Positions 1 through 6,961 of a stretch of DNA of 10,252 nucleotides are shown here, in pieces. Positions within the stretch are counted from its first letter, which is position 1, and each line of letters starts with the position of its first letter. This DNA comes from Clostridia bacterium. Lineage in GTDB: Bacteria; Bacillota; Clostridia; Oscillospirales; Acutalibacteraceae. Below the pieces are notes generated by a model. That model had not been told where the DNA came from. It saw only the letters and a program-made list of their open reading frames with translations, and searched no databases. The translations under genes and the position numbers were made by a program. Where the stretch lies: positions 1 through 10,252 of the forward strand of contig CAAFIS010000195.1 in assembly GCA_900763035.1 (NCBI GenBank), read 5' to 3'.

Positions 1-219
1 CGCCACACGGCGACGGAGATCGCGACGTACCGGTGGGATGAGGACAAAAGCGGACATCTTTTGCCAAGGCCGGTGGACAGCGACAACCACCTGATGGACG
101 CGCTGCGGTACGCGATGGCGGATATCCGGAATTTCCGGCCGAGCGATGACGAACCGAAAGCACCGCGAAAGAGCCGCACCGGGCTGGATCAAAGCGATTT
201 CTCCGGCAACTGGAGGTAA
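1..219 (+). CDS. Terminase large subunit, C-terminal end (5' truncated)
   Basis: Seen: frame 1 is open from the window edge to a TAA at 217-219, giving the last 72 residues of a protein. It contains TYRWDEDKSG followed by DSDNHLMDALRYAMAD at about residues 26-41 of the fragment. Known: the C-terminal nuclease domain of phage large terminases (RNase H-like fold) typically ends with a D-x-x-NH-x-x-DA-x-RYA signature that supplies a late acidic metal ligand, and a clamp/linker tail follows it. This protein is the packaging motor: it cuts concatemeric DNA and pumps it into the procapsid through the portal. The charged tail after the motif (NFRPSDDEPK to SGNWR) is normal for the family. The ATPase domain lies upstream, outside the window. 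The ribosome binding site of the next gene is embedded in the last codons (TGG AGG TAA), so the two are co-transcribed and tightly coupled. The assignment is firm although only the end is visible. Confidence 0.9.
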   Translation, partial: RHTATEIATYRWDEDKSGHLLPRPVDSDNHLMDALRYAMADIRNFRPSDDEPKAPRKSRTGLDQSDFSGNWR

Positions 220-222
220 ACG

Positions 223-417
223 ATGGACATCGAGGATACGATCCGCACCTACGAGGAAACGAAAGCGGCGCTGGAACGGCTGCTGGAGGAAAAACGACAG
301 GAGCGGACGCGGTGGCAAAGGCAGATCGGCACACTGATCGAGGAGCTGCACGAGGTGGAGCACACCCTGCGCACGCTGTACGAATACCGAAAACGGACGA
401 AGGAGGAACGAGCATGA
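223..417 (+). CDS. Small coiled-coil protein of unknown function
   Basis: This 64-residue protein starts at an ATG 6 nt after a GGAGG (212-216) that lies in the end of the terminase gene. It is almost entirely charged and helical. Regularly spaced Leu/Ile residues (ALERLLEEKR, IGTLIEELHEVEHTL) suggest one amphipathic helix or a short coiled coil across nearly its whole length. It has no Cys, no signal peptide and no membrane segment. Its stop overlaps the start of the next gene by four bases (ATGA at 414-417), so translation of the two is probably coupled. I do not recognise the family. The position between terminase and scaffold would suit a packaging accessory, a small structural helper or a regulator, but nothing in the sequence decides among these. 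A small terminase subunit is less likely, since it usually precedes the large subunit and is longer. Confidence 0.75.
   Translation: MDIEDTIRTYEETKAALERLLEEKRQERTRWQRQIGTLIEELHEVEHTLRTLYEYRKRTKEERA
401..406 (+). promoter_or_regulatory. Ribosome binding site fixing the start at 414
   Basis: AGGAGG lies 7 nt before the ATG at 414. The same frame is open back to an ATG at 312, but that start lies inside the coiled-coil gene, would add 34 Arg/His/Ala-rich residues typical of shadow translation, and has no comparable site in front of it. Confidence 0.8.
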
Positions 418-623
418 GCCTGTGGCAGAAGATGCTGCACCGTGCCGGACGGGCGCGGGAGCAGCCCGAACGCCCGGCAGCGCCGACGGGAGCGGATGAC
501 GCAGACCGGCGGGCGGCGCTGCGCCGAGCGCAGGAGAACGCGAATTTCTGGAGCTACACCGGCGACCCGCAGCCGAAGATCGACGAGAGCCTGTTGATCC
601 CCGATCACCGTTCGGGGCAATAA
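414..623 (+). CDS. Small hypothetical phage protein (69 aa)
   Basis: Starts at the ATG of an ATGA overlap with the preceding gene, with AGGAGG seven bases upstream, and ends 12 nt before the scaffold gene. The first ~45 residues are Arg/Ala-rich and helical (MSLWQKMLHRAGRAREQ, then ADDADRRAALRRAQENA). The C-terminal ~25 residues are different in character, with NFWSYTGDPQPKIDESLL near residues 44-61; aromatic and acidic residues there may form a short binding peptide. No Cys, transmembrane segment or signal peptide is seen. I do not recognise a characterised family. The context (terminase, two small genes, scaffold) suggests a role in head assembly or packaging, but this is position-based inference only. 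The coding call rests on the coupled start, the good ribosome binding site and a size that fits exactly between its neighbours. Confidence 0.7.
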   Translation: MSLWQKMLHRAGRAREQPERPAAPTGADDADRRAALRRAQENANFWSYTGDPQPKIDESLLIPDHRSGQ

Positions 624-635
624 AGGAGGAGCACC

Positions 636-1457
636 ATGGAAGAAAATGCGATCGTGACGGAGCAGAGCACCACATCTGCGCCGGAAACGGAGAGCGCTGC
701 CGCCGCGGAGGAAACGACCGCCGCCCCGGCAGAGGAAACAGTGACGGAGGACGCAGCACCGGCCGACGAGAGCACCACATCTCCGGCAGAGGATGCGTCC
801 GCCGAAACGCAGGAGGCGGAAACCCCGGCCTTCGTGCTGCCCGTGAAGGTCAACCACGAGGAGCGGGAGCTGACGCTGGAGGAGGCCACGAGATACGCCC
901 AGCTCGGCATCGCGCAGGAGCCGGTGATCGCGCGCATGAAACGAATCGCCACCGACTGCGGCAAGACCCTGCCGGACATGATCGCCGACATGGAGAAGTC
1001 GCTGCGGGACAACCTGTACGGCTCGCTGCTGGAACAGGCCGGCGGTAACGAGGAGATCGCCAAGCGTCTGCTGGAGGTGGAAACGAAGGAGCGGGACGCC
1101 GCCTTCGCCTCCGCCATGCAGGCCGAGGAGAAGGCCGCCGCAGACGAGAAGGAGCAGAGCCGGGAACGGCTGGCGGGCGAATTGCGTGAGCTGATGGAGG
1201 AATGCCCGGAGATCACGGGCGCGAAGGATGTGCCGAAAACCGTGTTCACGGACGCGGCAAAGAGCGGGCGCAGCCTGACGGATGCGTATCTGCGCTATCG
1301 GCACAGCGAGCAAAAGCGGGTAGAGGCAGCGAAGAAGGCGCAGCAGAGCGCCGCGGCCGCATCGGTCGGCAGCAGGCAGGACAGCGCCCCGGCGAACGAC
1401 CCCGACCCGATCTTGGCCGCGCTGACCGGCGGACTGCGCAGCGCGATCGGCCGATGA
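636..1457 (+). CDS. Probable capsid scaffolding protein
   Basis: 273 residues; ATG start with AAAGGAGGA (622-630) five bases upstream. Three regions are visible. Residues 1-70 are low complexity (Ala, Thr, Ser, Pro, Glu) with 18 acidic and no basic residues, so probably disordered. Residues 69-100 (LPVKVNHEERELTLEEATR, then YAQLGIAQEPV) look like the 'KVxHxxxExxLxxEEAxxLAQ' segment I recall from scaffold-like proteins beside capsid genes in Firmicutes phages. Residues ~130-240 are highly charged helix, probably coiled coil, and the last ~100 residues carry clusters of Lys/Arg (SEQKRVEAAKKAQQ), as expected for a scaffold tail that binds coat protein. A Gly/Ala/Asp-rich end (DPDPILAALTGGLRS) follows. 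Scaffolds line the procapsid interior and are removed or cleaved on maturation. Position, two genes before the capsid gene, supports this. No protease motif is seen in the protein itself. Confidence 0.75.
   Translation: MEENAIVTEQSTTSAPETESAAAAEETTAAPAEETVTEDAAPADESTTSPAEDASAETQEAETPAFVLPVKVNHEERELTLEEATRYAQLGIAQEPVIARMKRIATDCGKTLPDMIADMEKSLRDNLYGSLLEQAGGNEEIAKRLLEVETKERDAAFASAMQAEEKAAADEKEQSRERLAGELRELMEECPEITGAKDVPKTVFTDAAKSGRSLTDAYLRYRHSEQKRVEAAKKAQQSAAAASVGSRQDSAPANDPDPILAALTGGLRSAIGR
664..782 (+). repeat. Short in-frame direct repeat in the scaffold N-terminus
   Basis: AGAGCACCACATCT occurs at 664-677 and again at 769-782, exactly 105 bases (35 codons) apart and in the same frame, each encoding Ser-Thr-Thr-Ser. 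Between them lie partly similar blocks (EETTAAPAEET). This suggests the acidic N-terminal region grew by internal duplication and has since diverged. Confidence 0.5.
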
Positions 1458-1469
1458 AAGGAGCATGAC

Positions 1470-1637
1470 ATGGCCGTCTATGACCTATGGTCACCGACCG
1501 GCAATGCCCATCGCCAGACGGCGAGCGAGCACAAGCGCAGCGAGCTGCTGGAGCTGGGCTATACCGAGCGGAGCGACCGACCGAAACAACCGAAGCAAAA
1601 ACCGATGAAAGATGAGAAAAGGAGCGATAAAGCATGA
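1470..1637 (+). CDS. Small basic hypothetical protein upstream of the capsid gene (55 aa)
   Basis: The open frame runs from the ATG at 1470 to TGA at 1635-1637. AAAGGAG ends at 1463, six bases before the start. The product begins MAVYDLWSPTGNAHRQTASE and continues with HKRSELLELGYTE; the last ~20 residues are Lys/Arg-rich and probably disordered. The first half resembles a type of short phage head-region protein I recall, with a 'GxxHxV...LLxxGYxE' pattern, but no function is known to me. Its stop overlaps the capsid start (ATGA, 1634-1637), so it may serve partly to couple or tune capsid translation. It might also be a minor decoration or assembly factor. The coding call rests on the ribosome binding site, the overlap and the exact fit between scaffold and capsid genes. 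Confidence 0.7.
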   Translation: MAVYDLWSPTGNAHRQTASEHKRSELLELGYTERSDRPKQPKQKPMKDEKRSDKA

Positions 1638-2584
1638 GCATCAACACCCTTGCCATGGCAACGAAAATGACCGAGGAGCTGGACAAGGCCATCGTACAGA
1701 AGGCCGTGACCGGCTTCCTTGCCGACAACGCGCTGGGCGCAAAGTTCGTCGGCGCAAAGACCGTGAGCATCCCGGACGTCGTGATGGACGGCCTTGGCGA
1801 CTATGACCGCGACGGCGGGTTCCCGCAGGGCGGCGTGACGGTGGCCAGAAAGACCTACACACTGACCATGGACCGCGGCCGCACCTTCCAGATCGACGCG
1901 CAGGACAACGACGAGGTGGGCGTGGCGAACCTTGCCGGTCAGGTGGCCGGCGAGTTCGTGCGCACGAAGGTCGTACCGGAGGTGGACGCCTACGTCCTCT
2001 CGAAGCTCGCCGCCCTCGCGAACACCAAGAGCCACACCGTGAACATCGGCTCGGGCAGCACGCTGGAGGCGGACTGCTACAAGATGTTCAACAAAGCGCT
2101 GATGGGCGTGCAGGAGGCGTGCGGCTTCGACGGCACCGAGCTGGTCGCGTTCGTCAGCCCGACGTTCTGGGCGGCGCTGAACAATTCTACCGCCTTCACG
2201 CGGCAGATCCTGACGAGCGACTTCAAGCGCGGCGAGCTGACCACGCAGGTCAAATCCATCAACGGCTGCGCCCTTCTGCCGGTCGCGTCCGACCGCATGA
2301 AGAGCTCGTTCACCTTCTATGACGGCAAGACCGACACGTCCGGAAGCTCCGGCACGAACCAGAAGCCGGGCGGCTTCGTCCCGGCTTCCGGTGCTAAGGG
2401 CGTCGGTCTGATCATTGTGCCGAAGAACATCGGCGGTCTGGTGAAAAAGACCGAGAAGGTGAGAATCTTCGCGCCGGGCGAGAACCTTACCGCCGACGCG
2501 TACAAGATCGACTACCGGATCTATTTCGATATGCTCGTGCCGAAGAAGCGCGAGGGCACGGTGTACGCCTACATCGAGGCGTGA
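1634..2584 (+). CDS. Major capsid protein (HK97 fold)
   Basis: 316 residues, a usual length for capsid proteins of this type. The start ATG overlaps the upstream stop and has AAAAGGAG (1617-1624) nine bases before it. Hallmarks seen: KTVSIPDVVMDGLGDYDRD at residues 42-60, DRGRTFQIDAQDNDE at 80-94 and EFVRTKVVPEVDAY at 107-120. I recall these as the core signature of a major capsid family common in clostridial phages, where the equivalent text is similar to 'GLGDYDRDxGF' and 'DRGRSFxVDxMDxxE'. The protein forms the icosahedral shell with the help of the scaffold. The N-terminus (MSINTLAMATKMTEELDKA) is a helix without an obvious long delta domain, which fits use of a separate scaffold protein. 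The C-terminus ends in VPKKREGTVYAYIEA, a strand-rich end typical of this family. No decoration domain insertion is obvious. Confidence 0.9.
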   Translation: MSINTLAMATKMTEELDKAIVQKAVTGFLADNALGAKFVGAKTVSIPDVVMDGLGDYDRDGGFPQGGVTVARKTYTLTMDRGRTFQIDAQDNDEVGVANLAGQVAGEFVRTKVVPEVDAYVLSKLAALANTKSHTVNIGSGSTLEADCYKMFNKALMGVQEACGFDGTELVAFVSPTFWAALNNSTAFTRQILTSDFKRGELTTQVKSINGCALLPVASDRMKSSFTFYDGKTDTSGSSGTNQKPGGFVPASGAKGVGLIIVPKNIGGLVKKTEKVRIFAPGENLTADAYKIDYRIYFDMLVPKKREGTVYAYIEA

Positions 2585-2603
2585 CGAATGGAGGTGTGAC
2601 CGC

Positions 2604-2975
2604 ATGACCGGAGATGCGCTGATGCAGCGGGCGCTGCGTCTGCTGAATTACACCGATCCGCGCGGCGAGATCGACCGTACACAGACGGCCGAGCTGTGGA
2701 AACGCGGGCTGACGCTGATCGACCTGCTGCTGGCCGACGTGCTGCCGATCGAGGGCAAAGAGGTCCAAACGCTCGATGCCCTGACCGACGAGCTGCCGGT
2801 CAGCGGTCACACCGCCGCAGCCGTGCTGCCGTACGGGCTGGCCATGCTGCTTGCGCAAAGCGAGGGCGACGGCGATAACCAACAGCTCATGGCAGCGATG
2901 TACAACCAAAAGCGCGGCAGCATCCGTCACCCGGTCGAACGGGTGGCGGATGTCCTGCCGGTGCCGACGGACTGA
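2604..2975 (+). CDS. Probable head-completion / portal adaptor protein
   Basis: 123 residues; ATG start, with GGAGGTG (2590-2596) seven bases upstream. The protein is mostly helical: residues 1-48 (DALMQRALRLLNYTD, then LWKRGLTLIDLLLAD) form a likely helical pair, and residues 75-105 (LPYGLAMLLAQSEGDGDN, then QQLMAAMYNQKR) form another. The 'LPYGxAMLLAQSEGDGDNQQ' text matches small proteins I recall directly after capsid genes in Firmicutes phages, generally described as head-tail connector or gp6-like adaptors. Such proteins form a ring under the portal and seal the packaged DNA. In P22 the comparable adaptor (gp4) is also encoded next to coat protein, although it is longer. The gene sits between capsid and portal genes, which supports an adaptor role. 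The exact family is uncertain. Confidence 0.65.
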   Translation: MTGDALMQRALRLLNYTDPRGEIDRTQTAELWKRGLTLIDLLLADVLPIEGKEVQTLDALTDELPVSGHTAAAVLPYGLAMLLAQSEGDGDNQQLMAAMYNQKRGSIRHPVERVADVLPVPTD

Positions 2976-2984
2976 GGGAGGGAG
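2976..2984 (+). promoter_or_regulatory. Ribosome binding site for a GTG start
   Basis: GGGAGGGAG sits five bases before GTG at 2990-2992. The portal is the only gene here that appears to use GTG; the site and the conserved N-terminus (MADERWDDPVRVEREYRQG) support that start. No closer in-frame ATG has a comparable site. Confidence 0.7.
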
Positions 2985-2989
2985 ATACC

Positions 2990-4813
2990 GTGGCAGACGA
3001 GCGATGGGACGACCCCGTCCGCGTGGAGCGGGAATATCGGCAGGGGATCGAATATAAGACCTCCCTCGGCCGGGAGGGGCTGTATAAGCAGAACAAGAAA
3101 AACGAGCGGTTCTGGGCGGGCGACCAATGGGCAGGCGCGCAGGCCGGCAACGACCGGCCGCTGCTGCAGCACAACGTCATCCGCCGGATCGGCGACTATA
3201 AAATGGCGATGGTGGCCGGGGCGGACGTTTCGGTCAGCTATTCGGCCGACGGCGTGCCGTACACGGAGACGAGCCGACAGAGCATCGCCGAGGAACGCGA
3301 CCGGCTGGCTGCCGGAGAAGATGAGGAGCTGGCCGCACTGACCGAGAGCGACCGCATCAACCTGATCATGGGCGCGATGAGCGACTATTTCCGCGTGACG
3401 GCCGAACGCCTGAAATTCGACGACAAGAAAAGTGCCGTGCTGCGCAACGCCTACATCGGCGGCACGGGTGTGCTTTATACGTACTGGGACGAGCGCGTGC
3501 GCACCGGCCTGTATGCCGACGAAGGGCGCACGGCGCCGATCACCGGCGACATCCGGTGCGAGGTGCTGCCGATCGAGAACGTCTATTTCGGCGACACGGC
3601 CGGCCGGGACGTGCAGGAGCAGCCGTATATCCTGATCGCGCAGCGCCGCAGTGTGGAGGATATCCGCCGCGAGATGCGGCGTGCCCGCCGTCCGGCGGAG
3701 GAGATCGAGAGCATCGCGGCCGACACGGACAAGGGATACGAGGCCGGTGACCGGGCAGACAAAGAGCCGGGTGAGGAGAAAAAGGCCGTCTGCCTGACGA
3801 AGCTGTACCGCGAATGGAACGATGACGGCACGAGCTACCGTATCCTCGCGGTCGTGACCTGCGGCAAGGCAACGGTGCGCAAGGCGTGGGACACCCGCCT
3901 GCGGCTGTATCCGTTGGCCGTCATGCGCTGGGAAGAAAGGCAAAGCTGCGCCTACGGCGACAGCGAGATCACGAACCTCGTCCCGAACCAGATCGCGATC
4001 AACCGCGCGAACACCGCCGCCGCATGGGCAGTGATGAGCCTCGGTATGCCGAAAATGATCGTGGACAAAGATCTCGTAACGAACGAGGTAACGAACGACC
4101 CCGGCGAGATCATCGGCGTATACGGCACAGGCGGTAATATTTCGCAGGCGATCGGCTATGTCACGCCGCCGAACTTCTCACCGCAGTTCGAGCAGCTGAT
4201 CTCCAGCCTGATCGCGAACACCCTCAGCCAGAGCGGCGCGAACGACGCCGCGCTGGGCAATATGCGGCCGGACAACATGAGCGCCATCATCGCCGTGCGC
4301 GACGCGGCGACGATGCCGATGCAGCTGCTGCAGAACCGGTTTTACAGCTTCGTCGAGGACGTGGCGCGGATCTGGGCGGAGTTCTGGGTGACGATGTACG
4401 GCAAGCGGCAGATCCGGATCAGCGACCGGCGCGGCGATTGGTATCTGCCGTTCGACGGCGCACAGTATCACGATCTGCTGATCTCCACGCGCGTGGACGT
4501 CGGCGCGGCGGGCATCTGGAGCGAGAGCCAGACGATCGCGACGCTGGACAACCTGCTCGGCGCGAAGATCATCGACCCGCTGCAATACCTCGAGCGTCTG
4601 CCGCGCGGTATCATCCCAGACCAGTCCGGCCTTGTGCGGGAATACCGCGAGGCACAGGAGCGGGCGGCCGCACAGACAGCCATGCAAACGGAGCAGCAGG
4701 CGGCACAGCCGACGCAGGACGAGGTGCTGGCCGCACTGCCGGAGGAATATCGGCAGGCCTATGCGGCCATGACCTCGGAGCAGCAGGCACAGGTGCTCTC
4801 ACAGCTTGAATAA
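2990..4813 (+). CDS. Portal protein
   Basis: 607 residues. The portal is a 12-subunit ring at one capsid vertex through which DNA is packaged and ejected. Seen: an N-terminal region with EYRQGIEYKTSLG and NERFWAGDQWAG (about residues 15-46), like the 'YxxGxxYK...NxxFxxGxQW' opening of phage portals; SCAYGDSEITNLVPNQIAI at 319-337, the usual 'G.SE...L.P.Q..iN' core; and NDAALGNMRPDNMSAII at 418-434, matching the 'GxxxxDNxSAIxA' segment of the central clip/stem helices. The last ~50 residues are Gln/Ala/Glu-rich helix (TEQQAAQPTQDEV, then SEQQAQVLSQ), comparable to a C-terminal barrel or tail. The length fits the P22-like end of the portal range better than the ~400-residue HK97 type, though P22's own portal is longer. 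Its place after the capsid gene is unusual. It is followed 15 nt later by the nozzle gene. Confidence 0.88.
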   Translation: MADERWDDPVRVEREYRQGIEYKTSLGREGLYKQNKKNERFWAGDQWAGAQAGNDRPLLQHNVIRRIGDYKMAMVAGADVSVSYSADGVPYTETSRQSIAEERDRLAAGEDEELAALTESDRINLIMGAMSDYFRVTAERLKFDDKKSAVLRNAYIGGTGVLYTYWDERVRTGLYADEGRTAPITGDIRCEVLPIENVYFGDTAGRDVQEQPYILIAQRRSVEDIRREMRRARRPAEEIESIAADTDKGYEAGDRADKEPGEEKKAVCLTKLYREWNDDGTSYRILAVVTCGKATVRKAWDTRLRLYPLAVMRWEERQSCAYGDSEITNLVPNQIAINRANTAAAWAVMSLGMPKMIVDKDLVTNEVTNDPGEIIGVYGTGGNISQAIGYVTPPNFSPQFEQLISSLIANTLSQSGANDAALGNMRPDNMSAIIAVRDAATMPMQLLQNRFYSFVEDVARIWAEFWVTMYGKRQIRISDRRGDWYLPFDGAQYHDLLISTRVDVGAAGIWSESQTIATLDNLLGAKIIDPLQYLERLPRGIIPDQSGLVREYREAQERAAAQTAMQTEQQAAQPTQDEVLAALPEEYRQAYAAMTSEQQAQVLSQLE

Positions 4814-4819
4814 AGGAGG
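4812..4819 (+). promoter_or_regulatory. Ribosome binding site that selects the start at 4829
   Basis: AAAGGAGG ends directly against an ATG at 4820, too close to serve it. The next in-frame ATG at 4829 is nine bases from the site and is the better start. The site also overlaps the portal stop codon (TAA, 4811-4813). Confidence 0.7.
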
Positions 4820-4828
4820 ATGACGGCG

Positions 4829-6961
4829 ATGCGCTATCCGGCAATGAACAAAAACGAGAAATACCGCGTGGAGGTGCCGCAGCTTTCCGGCGGCGTGAAC
4901 CTGATCGACCCGCCGGAGCGGGTGGAGGACGACCAGCTGACCGAGGCGGAGAACGTTTGGTGGGAGCGGGGCGCGCTGCGCACCCGGCCGGGGCTGCATA
5001 AGCTGGACACCGGCGCACTGCCCGCCGGGGCTACCGGCGGCCACGCCGTGTTCGTCAGCCACAACGCGATCGGTGAACGGGAGCAGCTGCTCGGCCAGAT
5101 GCGCGAGAGCAGCGGCGGCGTGTCGTTTTACGGCTACAGCCTGAGCATCGACGGCGGACTGACCGCCCTCGGGCAGATCCACGGCCTGCAAAAGATCGAC
5201 GGCGAGCTGCCCGGCTGCATGGGCGTGAAGGCGAGCAGCACGGCGGGCAGCAAATACTATTTCTTCCTTGACGGCGGCCGCATCCTGCAGCAGGGCGCGA
5301 CGGGCGCGCTGGAGGATGCCGAGCCGTATATCCCGACCGTGATGGTCAACGGCAAGCCGGCGGCCGCCATGAGCGAGAGCGAGCGCGGCACACGGGTCAG
5401 CGGCGTGCTGTTCGAGGGTTACAATATGCTGACGCCGAAATTCAAGTGTTCCTTCACCACCGACGGGGAGAACGACGAGTTCTGGCTGCCTGCGCAGCAG
5501 CTGGACACGAAACCGCACGCATGGGCAGCCACGGTCGAGATCCTGATGGCGGACGGCACGACCGTGACGAAGGACCTGACCCGGATCATGGACGACAAGA
5601 TCAGCGGATACACGGCGGTAACGGCCGATCAGCTGGGCGTGGACAGCAGCTACAACAACTGCTCGCTCACGATCATGCTCGACGGCATCAAGGGCATCGT
5701 CAGCGTCAAGGCGCTGGCCGGGAAAACGACCGGCTCCGACCCAGCGATGACTGTCCATCTCCCCTTCGTGCGCAGCAACAACCTCACCGTGACGGCCAGC
5801 AAGACCACGGACGGCCAGAGGGAAACGATCTGCCGCATGACGCGCTGCACGTGGTTCGGCGGCGACCGCAGCGGCCTAGGCGGCGGCACGCGCCTGTTCG
5901 TGTGCGGAGACCCGCAGAAGCCGAACCTCGTCTGCTGGAGCGACGTCAGTCAGCCGCTGTATTTCCCGGAGAACAACTATGCCTATATCGGTGATGCCGA
6001 TCGGCCGGTCACCGGCTTCGGCAAGCAGGCCGACCTGCTCGTGATCTTCAAGCCGCACGAGATCTATTCGGCGCAGTACGTAGCCGGCTCCGGCTACAGC
6101 GCCGACGACGTGGCGGCCGGGCGGGTGGTCGATGTGGCGGCCGCCGGGGCGACCTTCCCGATCACGCCGCTGCACCCGTCGATCGGCTGCGACTGCCCGG
6201 ACAGCATTCGGCTGGTCAACAACCGCCTCGTGTGGGCAAGCAGCGACGCACACATCTATATGATGCCGACGGTCAACCAGTGGAGCGAGCGCAACGTGCG
6301 CGACATCACGGCGCGCATCCGTCCGCGTTTGGAGCGGCACAGCCGCACCGAGCTGACGGGGGCCATCGCCGGAGAATACAGCGGGTATTACACACTGCTG
6401 GCCGGGGACACGCTGTATCTGCTCGATGCGGGCAACAGCGCGTTCCAAAGCTATGCCTACTACGCCAGCGAGAAAAAGGCGACCCGCCTGCTGCCGTGGT
6501 ATCTGTGGACGCTGGCGCGCGAGGATGCGGCGTGGGCCGGTGCCGTATCCGACGGCGAAACGGTGCGCCTGCTGTGCCAAAACGCAGCCGACGGGACGTG
6601 GACACTGTTCGATCTGTCCGGCACGACGGACGACGGCGACCGGATCGAGAGCAGCTTTGCCACGAAGCGGTTCGATTTCGGCCGGCCGGACCGGAGGAAG
6701 GCCGTCAAGCAGCTGTATTTCGGCCTGTCCGACGAGGCAGGCACGAACGTCCGGGTGGACTACGTGACCGAAAACGGTGTGTGCGAGGACGTCTGGCGGG
6801 CGGAGAACACCGGCGACGGCGGCACGGACGGCATGATGCTGCGGCGGCTGACGCCGAACATCAACCGCGCGGCCGTATTCGGCCTGCGCTTTTCCAGCAC
6901 CGGCACGATGGCGATCGACCGGCTAGTGCTGTACTATCAAATGCAGGGAGTGATGCGCTGA
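4829..6961 (+). CDS. Tail nozzle / DNA-stabilisation hub protein (P22 gp10 / T7 gp12-like)
   Basis: 710 residues from the chosen ATG (713 from the ATG at 4820). The N-terminus has LSGGVNLIDPPERVEDDQ at 19-36, then AENVWWERGALRTRPG at 40-55. This 'GG(V/I)...(D)Q...N...GxLxxRPG' opening is found in podovirus nozzle proteins: T7 gp12 starts with a comparable GGISQQP...RP stretch, and P22 gp10 has the same beta-propeller role. The middle has RLFVCGDPQKPNLVCWSDV, YFPENNYAYIG, VTGFGKQADLLVIFK (about 393-407) and IGCDCPDSI (452-460), which read as propeller blades. The protein is beta-rich and has no signal peptide or membrane segment. In P22 and T7 this protein forms the lower tail tube that plugs the channel below the adaptor and holds tailspikes or fibres. 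The position directly after portal agrees. The family call is by motif recollection; an uncharacterised tail protein with a similar propeller remains possible. Confidence 0.65.
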   Translation: MRYPAMNKNEKYRVEVPQLSGGVNLIDPPERVEDDQLTEAENVWWERGALRTRPGLHKLDTGALPAGATGGHAVFVSHNAIGEREQLLGQMRESSGGVSFYGYSLSIDGGLTALGQIHGLQKIDGELPGCMGVKASSTAGSKYYFFLDGGRILQQGATGALEDAEPYIPTVMVNGKPAAAMSESERGTRVSGVLFEGYNMLTPKFKCSFTTDGENDEFWLPAQQLDTKPHAWAATVEILMADGTTVTKDLTRIMDDKISGYTAVTADQLGVDSSYNNCSLTIMLDGIKGIVSVKALAGKTTGSDPAMTVHLPFVRSNNLTVTASKTTDGQRETICRMTRCTWFGGDRSGLGGGTRLFVCGDPQKPNLVCWSDVSQPLYFPENNYAYIGDADRPVTGFGKQADLLVIFKPHEIYSAQYVAGSGYSADDVAAGRVVDVAAAGATFPITPLHPSIGCDCPDSIRLVNNRLVWASSDAHIYMMPTVNQWSERNVRDITARIRPRLERHSRTELTGAIAGEYSGYYTLLAGDTLYLLDAGNSAFQSYAYYASEKKATRLLPWYLWTLAREDAAWAGAVSDGETVRLLCQNAADGTWTLFDLSGTTDDGDRIESSFATKRFDFGRPDRRKAVKQLYFGLSDEAGTNVRVDYVTENGVCEDVWRAENTGDGGTDGMMLRRLTPNINRAAVFGLRFSSTGTMAIDRLVLYYQMQGVMR
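6945..6950 (+). promoter_or_regulatory. Ribosome binding site fixing the start at 6961
   Basis: AGGGAG is ten bases before the ATG at 6961, which overlaps the preceding TGA by one base (TGATG). The same frame is open back to an ATG at 6232, but that extension reads as an Arg/His-rich shadow of the nozzle gene. Confidence 0.7.

Noticed and set aside
146..337. 63-codon frame overlapping the terminase end and the coiled-coil gene.
   Set aside because: It overlaps two better supported genes, has no ribosome binding site and is Arg/Lys/Trp-rich shadow sequence.
6232..6960. Upstream extension of the ejection-protein frame giving a 638-residue product.
   Set aside because: The added part overlaps the nozzle gene in another frame and reads as Arg/His/Gly-rich shadow sequence. 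The ATG at 6961 has a ribosome binding site and the TGATG overlap typical of this block.
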